Below, one piece after another: positions 1 to 6,187 of a stretch of 9,007 nucleotides of DNA. The stretch's first letter is position 1; every line of letters begins with the position of its first letter. A program made the position numbers and the translations under genes. The stretch comes from Pedosphaera sp. (lineage in GTDB: Bacteria; Verrucomicrobiota; Verrucomicrobiia; Limisphaerales; SIAT01), in contig SIAT01000067.1 of the NCBI GenBank assembly GCA_009691645.1, positions 1 through 9,007 on the forward strand, written 5' to 3'. The notes under the pieces were generated by a model. The model was not told the DNA's origin. It searched no databases and was given only the letters and a program-made list of their open reading frames with translations.

Positions 1-176
1 GCGAGCAGATTCTCGGTGCGCCGTTGCCGGAGCTTTCGATGGGGATGAGTGGCGATTTCGAGGTGGCCATTGAGGAAGGCGCGACGCTCATCCGCATCGG
101 CACCGCTCTCTTCGGCCCGCGCGCCGCGGCGAACAGGGCCGCCAAGGAAGGGGCGACGGAGGAAACGTCGGGATAA
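1..176 (+). CDS. yggS: YggS/PROSC-family PLP homeostasis protein, C-terminal end only
   Basis: The reading frame enters from outside the window (first whole codon at base 3) and stops with TAA at 174-176, giving the last 57 residues. The stretch LSMGMSGDFEVAIEEGATLI followed by RIGTALFG is the characteristic end of the YggS/YBL036C/PROSC family: the SMGMS(x)D loop contributes to phosphate binding of pyridoxal 5'-phosphate, and the RIG(T/S) segment closes the TIM-barrel. Family members are cytosolic PLP-binding proteins without known catalysis that buffer PLP and affect amino-acid and keto-acid pools. About 20 extra residues, rich in Ala, Lys and Glu, follow the usual FG ending and look like a disordered tail. 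The N-terminal part with the PLP lysine is not in the window. The next gene on this strand begins 214 bp later, so yggS probably ends its transcript here. Confidence 0.9.
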   Translation, partial: EQILGAPLPELSMGMSGDFEVAIEEGATLIRIGTALFGPRAAANRAAKEGATEETSG

Positions 177-224
177 GGGCCGCAAGCGCCTCGCGCAGCC
201 TTGGAACGGGCGTGGGAACCGGTC

Positions 225-258
225 GAATTGCCATGTCCGCGCATGGACATGGCAATTC
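225..258. repeat. Perfect 14-bp inverted repeat with 6-nt loop (extragenic hairpin)
   Basis: The left arm GAATTGCCATGTCC (225-238) and right arm GGACATGGCAATTC (245-258) are exact reverse complements, separated by GCGCAT (239-244). All 14 pairs were checked one by one; pairing stops at C224/A259. It lies 48 nt downstream of the yggS stop and 132 nt upstream of the next start codon. Neither side carries a T-run, so it is not a standard intrinsic terminator. It could be a U-less terminator or 3'-end-stabilising hairpin for yggS, a REP-like dispersed repeat, or a palindromic protein-binding site. The sequence alone does not decide among these. Confidence 0.85.
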
Positions 259-390
259 AAGCGCGTGTCACGCCATGCCAGGTGGTTTGCCCGTGGGGAT
301 GGGTCCCGCGCACGGCGTGTCGTCGGGGTTGACGCGGCGGAAAACCTTTTTTGTTCACCCTGCGGGCGGTTTTCTGGTTAGGTTGAGGGA

Positions 391-702
391 ATGGAACTGA
401 CCGTGGATTTGTACAAGGTCGAGATGGCGGCGGCGTTGAAGTCGTTCGATCTGCACATCGTGAGCCTCGACAAGTCGCCGGAGGAATGCCGCGCGTCGCT
501 GGAATCGCTCGTGGCGAAGGCGATCAAGGCCTACGAGACGCGCGCGGCGGGCTTGCGCCACGGCCTCGCGCTCGACAAGCAGATCACGGTGATTCTCAGC
601 CAGTCGGAGACGGATGTGCCGCTCTGCGGGATTTATTTCAATCTCCATTCACCCTACCAGAAGCGGAGCACGGGCAAGCCGCTGAAGACGCCGAAGAGTT
701 GA
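391..702 (+). CDS. Small cytosolic protein of unknown function (103 aa)
   Basis: I do not recognise the family. The protein has no signal peptide, membrane segment or cysteine motif. Residues 1-57 look mostly helical and mixed-charge, with MELTVDLYKVEMAAALKSFD at the start. The middle part, with ITVILSQSETDVPL at about residues 66-79, looks like a beta strand and turn. The last 13 residues or so are basic (KRSTGKPLKTPKS), which could suit nucleic-acid or ribosome contact, but that is a guess. The start is ATG at 391 with GAGG at 385-388, closer to the start than usual. A TTGACG at 329-334 is a possible -35 box, but no convincing -10 follows at 16-18 bp. The gene converges on the lipoprotein gene that ends at 749; the 46-bp gap holds no clear terminator. 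It is probably real because the ORF is compact, has an SD-like sequence and fills the space between flanking genes. Confidence 0.65.
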   Translation: MELTVDLYKVEMAAALKSFDLHIVSLDKSPEECRASLESLVAKAIKAYETRAAGLRHGLALDKQITVILSQSETDVPLCGIYFNLHSPYQKRSTGKPLKTPKS

Positions 703-748
703 ACTGGCACCGCGCGCGCGGGAAAGGGAAGCGGAACTTTCGAGCGAA

Positions 749-1090
749 TCAATCCTCGCGCACTTCGTCGCCGATTTGGATGAGGCCGTTGTTGATGTCA
801 GCGATGAGGTAGGAATCCTCGGTCTGCCGCGTCGAGGTGACTTGGCCGACCTTCTGGTTGGCGCGATACACGGTGAGCCGCAGCTCGGGCCGCGGCACTT
901 TCTGAAGCGTGTAATCGAGCACGACGAAACCCAGTTCCGTGTCCACCGATGCGACTTTACCCACGCCGGATTTGGCGGGCGTGATGGCGGCCTTTTTGGG
1001 AGGCGGCTCGGGTTTGGTGGCGCCCTTGGTGGACTTGCAGCCGACCAAGAACACTGCGCCGAGCGCGAGGATGAGCGAGAGACGAATCAT
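749..1090 (-). CDS. Small lipoprotein (113 aa), unknown function
   Basis: The N-terminus is a clear type II signal peptide: Arg3, a hydrophobic stretch from Leu4 to Val16 and the lipobox LVGC with Cys18 as the predicted lipidated residue. Lys19 at +2 is not the inner-membrane Asp signal of enterobacteria, so outer-membrane placement is plausible. A Lys/Pro/Ala-rich linker (about 19-42) leads to a compact domain at about 43-113. That domain starts with GKVASVDTELGFVVLDY and ends with NNGLIQIGDEVRED. The pattern of a strand giving the value, then an LTVYR strand, then a closing GDEVR, resembles small beta-barrel domains in envelope and flagellar accessory proteins; this is a fold guess, not a family assignment. 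The ATG at 1088-1090 has a weak GGGA 6 nt upstream. It lies 36 nt downstream of the TPR-protein gene on the same strand and probably shares its transcript. Confidence 0.8.
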   Translation of the reverse strand: MIRLSLILALGAVFLVGCKSTKGATKPEPPPKKAAITPAKSGVGKVASVDTELGFVVLDYTLQKVPRPELRLTVYRANQKVGQVTSTRQTEDSYLIADINNGLIQIGDEVRED

Positions 1091-1126
1091 CTTGTTTCCC
1101 GAGATTAAGCGGCTGCAAGCGCGGCG

Positions 1127-1909
1127 TCAACGGTCATGACGCGGTGCGTCCGGTGGCGGGCCGAGGCGTTGCCAGCGCTTTTCCCAGTCGGCCCAACTCG
1201 CGGCCCACACGTCGCCGGTGAATTTCTTGCGCGCGGCGGGAAACAATTTGGCGAGAGCCTCGCGTTGCTCTGCCGCGGCTTTGCCATCGCTCCAGCGCAG
1301 GAGGGCGGCGAGGAGATTGAGGCGGTTCTCAGGAAAATCAGGCGCGAGCGCGACGGCGCGGACGAGATGATTGCGGGCCTTCGTGCGGCTGCCGACGCTC
1401 ACCGGCCAGCCGGGCGCTTCGAGATAAAGCAGACCGAGATTGCGGTCTGGTCCAGCGAACTCGAACTTCGCGTCCAGCGCTCGGGCTTTCTCGAACGCCA
1501 CTTCCATTTCATCCACCAGCGGGATGGCGCCGAACATTTTGGTGCGGGCGAGTTGGCCGAGATTCATGCCGAGATAGAAATGACCGCCAGCGCTCTTGGG
1601 TTCCACAGCGACGAGTCGGCGGCAGATGGCAATGCCGTCGTTGGCGAGATTGGCGGGCTGGGCGTGGTTCGTGGCGAACTCGGCGCGCTCGAAAAGGGCG
1701 CGGGCGTAGTGCCACGCGGTGTCATTGAGATTGGTGGCAAGGTTTGCACGCGCGGTGCGCAGGGCTTTTTCAGCAATCTCCACGAATCGCCCGGTGTCGT
1801 CAGTCGAATCAGCAGCGCAGGCGGGAAGTCGCGCGAAGCAAAGTGCGGCGAGCAGCAGCGGTAGAAACCGCACTACACGCTGCGCGTCGGAATAAATCGT
1901 TGCCTTCAC
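1127..1909 (-). CDS. Exported TPR-like protein (about 260 aa)
   Basis: The open frame extends upstream to 2371, but that part overlaps two convincing plus-strand genes. I chose GTG at 1907-1909 (residues MKATIYSDAQRVVRF). GTG at 1871-1873 is a good alternative, giving a shorter and more typical signal peptide, MRFLPLLLAALCFARL, 248 aa in all. Neither start has a strong SD. Numbered from 1909, the hydrophobic stretch is at about 15-33 and cleavage is likely near Ala32/Ala33; LPAC at 28-31 is a poor lipobox, so a lipoprotein is possible but less likely. The mature part is helical and repetitive with TPR-like periods: residues 90-107, 108-150 (HFYLGMNLGQLARTK), 156-192 (NLGLLYLEAP, then KARNHLVRAVALAPDFPENR) and 196-222. 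TPR proteins mediate protein contacts, here in the periplasm. The downstream lipoprotein is the likely partner by context. The last residues are polar and Pro-rich. Confidence 0.75.
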   Translation of the reverse strand: MKATIYSDAQRVVRFLPLLLAALCFARLPACAADSTDDTGRFVEIAEKALRTARANLATNLNDTAWHYARALFERAEFATNHAQPANLANDGIAICRRLVAVEPKSAGGHFYLGMNLGQLARTKMFGAIPLVDEMEVAFEKARALDAKFEFAGPDRNLGLLYLEAPGWPVSVGSRTKARNHLVRAVALAPDFPENRLNLLAALLRWSDGKAAAEQREALAKLFPAARKKFTGDVWAASWADWEKRWQRLGPPPDAPRHDR

Positions 1910-1927
1910 AAGCTCGGTGCCTATAGT
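1900..1927 (+). promoter_or_regulatory. Sigma70-like promoter for the small lipoprotein-hpnH-hpnJ operon, with symmetric -10
   Basis: TTGCCT (1900-1905) and TATAGT (1922-1927) are separated by 16 bp. Transcription would begin around 1933-1935, essentially at the GTG start codon at 1934, implying a leaderless or nearly leaderless message. The same bases read on the minus strand give TACTAT (1928-1923), a -10-like box pointing to the TPR gene whose start is at 1909; its -35 (TTGGGG, 1950-1945) is poor. Only 24 bp separate the two divergent start codons, so regulatory sequence must overlap coding ends. Predicted from the consensus only. Confidence 0.45.
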
Positions 1928-1933
1928 AGGTGG

Positions 1934-2134
1934 GTGCGATTCAACCCCAAAAATCTTGGGCTCGCAACCTTGGTTGTTTTTTCCTTCGCGCTGGGAGGCT
2001 GCTCCGGAATTCGTGCTGGCGGGAGCGTTTCGCCGGCGACGTTTTTGTTTCCATGGTTGATTCAATCCACTCCGAAACCTGTGCCGGAGGATGGTTCCAA
2101 GGCCGCGCTGCCGTTGGTTTCCAGTCACAACTGA
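1934..2134 (+). CDS. Very small lipoprotein (66 aa) leading the hpnH-hpnJ operon
   Basis: The product starts MRFNPKNLGLATLVVFSFAL and continues GGC: Arg2/Lys6, a hydrophobic stretch from about residue 8 to 20 and a lipobox LGGC with Cys23 lipidated; Ser24 at +2 favours outer-membrane sorting. The mature peptide is only 44 residues, with SVSPATFLFPWLIQ around 32-45 and a Pro/Lys/Glu-rich end. Position 45 onward looks unstructured. GTG at 1934 is the only start that keeps the signal peptide; AGGTGG abuts it with no spacer, so it is not a usable SD, in keeping with a leaderless message. The TGA at 2132-2134 is 4 nt before the hpnH ATG, which lacks its own SD, so HpnH is probably translated by coupling to this gene. 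I do not know the family, and it is not a standard hpn gene. A role in placing hopanoids or hopanoid enzymes at the membrane is an inference from position only. Confidence 0.7.
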   Translation: MRFNPKNLGLATLVVFSFALGGCSGIRAGGSVSPATFLFPWLIQSTPKPVPEDGSKAALPLVSSHN

Positions 2135-2138
2135 ATCT

Positions 2139-3554
2139 ATGCGTTTTCCCCTCGCGCTGACGGCGAAAATCGCTTCGCATATCGTCAAACACAAGCTGCT
2201 CCGCACGCCCAAGTTCGCGATGGTGCTCCAACTCGAACCGCTCCACACCTGCAACCTCACCTGCACCGGCTGCGGCCGAATCCGCGAGTATTCCACCTCG
2301 CTCAAGGACATGGTGCCGCTGGAGCAATGCCTCGCCGCCGCGCAGGATTGCGACGCGCCGATGGTGTCCATCTGCGGGGGCGAGCCGCTGATTTATCCGA
2401 AGATCGAGGAACTTGTCGCCGGGCTGCGCGAGCAAAAGCGCATCATCTACATCTGCACGAACGCGATGTTCATGCGGAAGAAGATGCGGGATTACATGGC
2501 CACGGTCTTCACGCCGGAGATGGAGCCGAAGCTCCAGCAGCTCGTCGCCGAGAAGCTCGTCACCGAGAAGGAGGCTGAGGCCATCCGCAACGCCGATGCC
2601 GCCGCGAAGGCGAAGGTCGTCATCAAGCCGAGCAAGTGGATGTATTGGAATGTCCATGTGGACGGACTGGAGTTTACGCACGACCTCATCGTCGAGCGCG
2701 AGGGCGTCTTCAAGGAGTGCGTTGCGGCCATCAAGATGGCGAAGATTCTCGGCTACCAGACCGCGACGAACACGACCGTTTACAAGGAGACGGAAGTGCA
2801 GGAGATCGAGGACATGTTCAAGTTCCTCTCCTCGCTCGACGTGGACGGACACACGATTTCCCCCGGCTACGATTACGACGCCGCCAAGAAGGACATGGTC
2901 AAACGCCTCGGCCGCGACCCGAAGGAGTTCTTCCTCACGCGCGACATGACGCGCGCAAAGTTCAAGGACATCGAGAAGTGGGGGCAGGCATTCACCATCT
3001 TCGGCACGCCAGTCTATCAGGAATTCCTCGCTGGCAAGCGCGAGTTGACCTGCACCGCGTGGGCCATCCCGACCTACAACGTGAAGGGCTGGAAAGCGCC
3101 GTGCTACCTGATGACTGACGGCCACTACCCGACCTATGGCGAGATGCTTGGCACGGTGAAGTGGGAGACCTACGGCGTCGTGAACGGCGTCGCGCGCGAC
3201 TCGCGCTGCGAGCACTGCATGGTCCATTGCGGCTACGACCCGAGCGGCGCGTTGAGCAACAAGCCGCGCGACACCTGGATTAACATGAAATACAACTTCG
3301 GCTCCAAGCCGAAGCCGTATCCCGCCAGTGCCGACCTGGAGAAACGCGCCTTCAACGGCGTGACCATCGGCAAAGGTCACCTCGCCGAGGCGAAGGCGGC
3401 CACCAACCCCGCCGCCGGCGCGCGCGGTGCGTTCACGCGCAAGGAAGAGGAGCACACGCATGCTCCGGCAGTCACCGGTGGCGGATGCGGCACGGGCGAT
3501 ACCACGCAGCGCGATGAACTGCTTGCCAAGATTCGTGAGACAAAAACCAACTGA
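2139..3554 (+). CDS. hpnH: HpnH, radical SAM adenosylhopane synthase family (471 aa)
   Basis: HpnH adds the SAM-derived 5'-deoxyadenosyl radical to diploptene, giving adenosylhopane, the precursor of all C35 bacteriohopanepolyols. The radical SAM cluster motif is C38-x3-C42-x2-C45 within LEPLHTCNLTCTGCGRI, followed by CGGEP (79-83), which contacts SAM, then YICTNAM, WNVHVDGLE (170-178) and VDGHTISPGYDYD, all typical of HpnH. The C-terminal region (DUF3463-like) has FLAGKRELTCTAW, GWKAPCYL and RCEHCMVHCGYDP with C357, C360 and C364. Two features differ from the classical form of roughly 320-380 residues: a charged helical insertion at about 121-163 before the VHVDG strand, and a tail of about 95 residues after 376 containing GGGCGTGD. 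ATG 2139 was preferred over ATG 2091, because the latter overlaps the lipoprotein gene and the family starts with a short amphipathic helix like MRFPLALTAKIASHI. The enzyme acts at the cytosolic face of the inner membrane. Confidence 0.93.
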   Translation: MRFPLALTAKIASHIVKHKLLRTPKFAMVLQLEPLHTCNLTCTGCGRIREYSTSLKDMVPLEQCLAAAQDCDAPMVSICGGEPLIYPKIEELVAGLREQKRIIYICTNAMFMRKKMRDYMATVFTPEMEPKLQQLVAEKLVTEKEAEAIRNADAAAKAKVVIKPSKWMYWNVHVDGLEFTHDLIVEREGVFKECVAAIKMAKILGYQTATNTTVYKETEVQEIEDMFKFLSSLDVDGHTISPGYDYDAAKKDMVKRLGRDPKEFFLTRDMTRAKFKDIEKWGQAFTIFGTPVYQEFLAGKRELTCTAWAIPTYNVKGWKAPCYLMTDGHYPTYGEMLGTVKWETYGVVNGVARDSRCEHCMVHCGYDPSGALSNKPRDTWINMKYNFGSKPKPYPASADLEKRAFNGVTIGKGHLAEAKAATNPAAGARGAFTRKEEEHTHAPAVTGGGCGTGDTTQRDELLAKIRETKTN

Positions 3555-3566
3555 CGCAGGCTTCGA

Positions 3567-5018
3567 ATGAGCGCCCTTTTTCTTTCGCCTCCCAGTTTCG
3601 ATGGTTTCGACGGCGGCGCCGGCGCGCGGTATCAGGCCCGCCGCGAGGTGACGAGCTACTGGTATCCCACGTGGCTCGCGCAGCCGGCCGCGCTCGTGCC
3701 CGGCTCGAAGCTCCTCGATTGTCCGCCGCACAACATCGGCGTCGAGGAATGTCTCCGCATCGCGAAGGGTTTCGACCACGTCATCATCAACACCTCCACG
3801 CCGTCGTTGAAGAACGATTGCAAGGTGGCCGAGGCGATCAAGAACCAGAAGCCTTCGACAACGATTGGTTTCGTCGGCGCCCACGCGATGGTGCTGCCCA
3901 CCGAGACGCTGAAGGCCTCTTGGGCCATTGATTGGGTCGCGCGCAAGGAATTCGACTTCACCTGCAAGGAGGTCGCCGAGGGCCGCGAGCTTTCGACCGT
4001 GAAGGGTGTTTCCTACAAAGACAGCGAAGGGAAAATCAAACACAACCCCGAGCGCGAGATGATTACCGACATGGATTCGCTCCCGTGGGTGGCCGACGTC
4101 TACAAGCGCGACTTGGAGATCGAGAAGTATTTCATCGGTTACCTGCAGCATCCGTACGTCTCCATGTACACGGGCCGCGGCTGTCCGGCGCAATGCACCT
4201 TCTGCCTCTGGCCGCAGACCATCGGCGGCCACAAGTATCGCGTCCGCAGCGCGCAGAATGTCGCCGACGAGATGGCCTACATGAAGAAAATATTTCCGCA
4301 GGTGCGCGAATTCTTCTTCGATGACGACACCTTCACCGCCAACCTCCCGCGCGCCCGCGAGATCGCGAAGAAGCTCGGCCCGCTCGGCGTGGACTGGTCC
4401 TGCAACAGCCGCGCGAACCTGGACTACGACACCATCAAGAGTCTCAAGGACAATGGCCTTCGCCTCTTCCTCGTCGGCTACGAGAGCGGCAACGACGACA
4501 CCCTCACACGCATCAAGAAAGGCGTGACCACGAACGAGATGCGCCGCTTCACCAAGGACTGCCACAAGGCCGGCGTCGTCATCCACGGCACTTTCATCCT
4601 CGGCCTGCCGGTCGAGACGCGAGAGAAGATCGAGCAGACCATCCGCTTCGCGCAGGAGTTGGATGTCTTCTCGATGCAAGTCTCCCTCGCCGCGCCATAT
4701 CCCGGCACCGAATTGTTCGAGCAGGCCAAGATGAACGGCTGGTTCGTGAAGAAGGACAAGACCGACCTCGTGGAAGGCGACGGATTCCAGCAGAGCGCGC
4801 TCGAATATTCGAGCCTGAGCAAGGACGAGATTTACGAGAATGTCGAGCGCTTCTACCGCCGCTATTACCTTCGGCCGAAGCCGATCCTGCGCATCATCAA
4901 GACGATGCTCGAGGACAAAGATGTGTGCGTCCGCCGTCTCCGCGAGGGCTACGAGTTCTTCAAGAGCATGGCTCAGCGCCGGAACGACCTTGCCGCGGCC
5001 AAGGCCGCGGGGGCTTAA
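3567..5018 (+). CDS. hpnJ: HpnJ, B12-type radical SAM protein of hopanoid head-group modification (483 aa)
   Basis: The N-terminus, LFLSPPSFDGFDGGAGARYQ then SYWYPTWLAQPA, is the HpnJ signature. Residues 1-150 form a B12-binding-like Rossmann region (VIINTSTPS, IGFVGAHAMVLP) without the DxHxxG cobalt-ligand motif. The radical SAM domain begins near 195: GRGCPAQCTFCLWPQT carries C206-x3-C210-x2-C213, followed by FFFDDDTF (249-256), VDWSCNSRAN, LVGYESGND (302-310), VIHGTFILGLPVETRE and APYPGTELFEQA. The C-terminal 80 residues are basic and helical (ERFYRRYYLRPKPILRIIK), perhaps membrane-associated. HpnJ is needed in Burkholderia to convert the glucosaminyl-bacteriohopanetetrol head group into the cyclitol ether, after HpnI (glycosyltransferase) and HpnK (deacetylase). 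The ATG has GCAGG at 3556-3560, 6 nt upstream, and lies 12 nt after hpnH, so co-transcription is very likely. Neither hpnI nor hpnK lies beside it here, which is unusual. Length is normal. Confidence 0.92.
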   Translation: MSALFLSPPSFDGFDGGAGARYQARREVTSYWYPTWLAQPAALVPGSKLLDCPPHNIGVEECLRIAKGFDHVIINTSTPSLKNDCKVAEAIKNQKPSTTIGFVGAHAMVLPTETLKASWAIDWVARKEFDFTCKEVAEGRELSTVKGVSYKDSEGKIKHNPEREMITDMDSLPWVADVYKRDLEIEKYFIGYLQHPYVSMYTGRGCPAQCTFCLWPQTIGGHKYRVRSAQNVADEMAYMKKIFPQVREFFFDDDTFTANLPRAREIAKKLGPLGVDWSCNSRANLDYDTIKSLKDNGLRLFLVGYESGNDDTLTRIKKGVTTNEMRRFTKDCHKAGVVIHGTFILGLPVETREKIEQTIRFAQELDVFSMQVSLAAPYPGTELFEQAKMNGWFVKKDKTDLVEGDGFQQSALEYSSLSKDEIYENVERFYRRYYLRPKPILRIIKTMLEDKDVCVRRLREGYEFFKSMAQRRNDLAAAKAAGA

Positions 5019-5025
5019 ATTTTTT
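4993..5025 (+). terminator. Possible imperfect terminator overlapping the end of hpnJ
   Basis: CCGCGGCC (4993-5000) pairs exactly with GGCCGCGG (5003-5010) within the last codons of hpnJ, and six T residues follow at 5020-5025, just past the TAA. The 9-nt gap between stem and T-run is longer than in a good intrinsic terminator, and Ala/Lys-rich codons produce such GC palindromes by chance. If it works, it would end the hopanoid operon before the DAHP synthase gene. Confidence 0.3.
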
Positions 5026-5115
5026 CCACTGCAGATTTCTTTCCGAGACTGTGTCCCTGCCTGTTGACACGGAAGTTTCTTGAAACACACCGGCGCTCCA
5101 CGCACAACTAGCCGG

Positions 5116-6168
5116 ATGCAAAAGGTCACAGACCTGCGGGTTGTCTCCTCTGAAGCGTTGCCCAGTCCGCTGGAGATGCGCCGACTTGTCGCGCGCACGG
5201 ATGCGCAGACGGAGTTGGTCGCTCGCGTGCGCCGCGAGATTCACGAGATCATTCACGGGCGCGATCCGCGTCTGCTGGTCGTGGTCGGTCCCTGCTCGAT
5301 CCACGACGTGGAGGCCGGCGTGGAGTACGCGAAGCGGCTCGCCGGTTTGTCGCGCGAGTTGAGCGATCGCCTGCTGATCTTGATGCGCGTTTATTTTGAG
5401 AAGCCCCGCACGACCATCGGTTGGAAGGGGCTCATCATGGATCCGCATCTGAACGAGACGTGCGACATTCCCGCCGGCCTCAAGCTCGCGCGCGAGTTCC
5501 TCGGCCGCGTGCTCGATCTCGGGATGCCGACCGCTACCGAGTTGCTCGATCCCATCACGCCGCAGTATATCGCCGACTCCATCAGTTGGGCGGCCATCGG
5601 CGCGCGCACGGTCGAATCGCAGACGCATCGCCAGATGGCGTCCGGTCTCTCGATGCCGGTCGGTTTCAAGAACGGCACGAGCGGCGATCTGCAGGTGGCC
5701 GTGAACGCCATTCTCGCCGCGGCCAAACCGCAGACGTTTCTTGGCATCACGCCCGAAGGCCGGGCCTCGGCCGTCACCACCGCGGGCAACCCCGATTGCC
5801 AGCTTGTCCTGCGCGGGGGTAGCAGCGGGACCAACTACTCTTCCGCACACGTGAACGAAGCGGCGGCGTTGCTTCAGAAGCAGAAACTCCCGCCCTCGCT
5901 GATGGTGGATTGCAGCCACGCCAACAGCAGCAAGGACCCCGCCCGCCAACCCGAGGTGCTCGACGCGGTTCTCGAGCAGATCACCGCCGGCGCGCGCTCG
6001 ATCCACGCCGTGATGGTCGAGAGCAATCTTTTCGCCGGCGCGCAGGCACTCACGCAAGATCACAGCCAGCTCAAGTACGGGGTCTCCGTCACGGACGGCT
6101 GCATCGGTTGGGAGACGACCGAGGTCGCGCTGCGCCGCGCTCACGCTGTGCTCAAGGCGCGGTTCTAA
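5116..6168 (+). CDS. aroF: 3-deoxy-7-phosphoheptulonate (DAHP) synthase, type I alpha, AroF-like (350 aa)
   Basis: The enzyme condenses phosphoenolpyruvate and erythrose 4-phosphate to DAHP, the first step of aromatic amino-acid synthesis, in the cytosol. Its length equals E. coli AroG (350 aa). Metal ligands correspond to Cys60 (VGPCSIHD), His268 (DCSHANSS), Glu302 (MVESN) and Asp327 (SVTDGC). The PEP/E4P-binding stretches RVYFEKPRTT (91-100), WKGLIMDPH and GFKNGTSGD are intact. SQTHRQMASGLSMPVG, LPPSLMVDCSH and KYGVSVTD are closer to the Tyr-regulated AroF than to AroG, and Gly210 sits where AroG has Ser211, the residue that distinguishes Tyr- from Phe-sensitive enzymes. The N-terminal regulatory extension is present, so feedback control is expected. 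I chose ATG 5116; an upstream TTG at 5080 only adds unlike residues, and no start has a clear SD. A perfect TTGACA lies at 5064-5069 without a good -10. The gap to hpnJ is 97 bp, so separate transcription is likely. Confidence 0.95.
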   Translation: MQKVTDLRVVSSEALPSPLEMRRLVARTDAQTELVARVRREIHEIIHGRDPRLLVVVGPCSIHDVEAGVEYAKRLAGLSRELSDRLLILMRVYFEKPRTTIGWKGLIMDPHLNETCDIPAGLKLAREFLGRVLDLGMPTATELLDPITPQYIADSISWAAIGARTVESQTHRQMASGLSMPVGFKNGTSGDLQVAVNAILAAAKPQTFLGITPEGRASAVTTAGNPDCQLVLRGGSSGTNYSSAHVNEAAALLQKQKLPPSLMVDCSHANSSKDPARQPEVLDAVLEQITAGARSIHAVMVESNLFAGAQALTQDHSQLKYGVSVTDGCIGWETTEVALRRAHAVLKARF

Positions 6169-6187
6169 GGTCTGTTCCGCAAAATCA

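Noticed and set aside
703..748. The CG-alternating stretch between the convergent genes as a terminator
   Set aside because: GCGCGCGC can fold on itself, but there is no stable stem with a loop and no T-run on either strand.
2091..2138. The upstream ATG at 2091 as the hpnH start, with GGAGG directly before it
   Set aside because: The SD has no spacer to this ATG, the added residues (MVPRPRCRW...) are unlike the family, and it would overlap the lipoprotein gene by 44 nt.
1910..2371. The N-terminal extension of the TPR-protein frame up to 2371
   Set aside because: It would overlap the small lipoprotein and the start of hpnH on the opposite strand, and would bury a good signal peptide in the middle of the protein.
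5064..5092. A promoter for aroF at the perfect TTGACA (5064-5069)
   Set aside because: At 16-18 bp downstream there is only CACACC, ACACCG or CACCGG, none like a -10 box, so it is mentioned with the gene but not annotated.
1941..5198. A 1085-codon open frame on the minus strand antisense to the small lipoprotein, hpnH and hpnJ
   Set aside because: It mirrors the codon bias of strongly recognisable plus-strand genes in high-GC DNA. Its translation is rich in Arg, Leu, Val, Asp and His with no domain motifs, and it spans two intergenic gaps. It is a shadow frame.
4960..6144. A 394-codon minus-strand open frame opposite the DAHP synthase
   Set aside because: It is antisense to a gene with every catalytic residue intact, and its translation shows only the low-complexity Arg/Ala/Asp pattern of a shadow frame.
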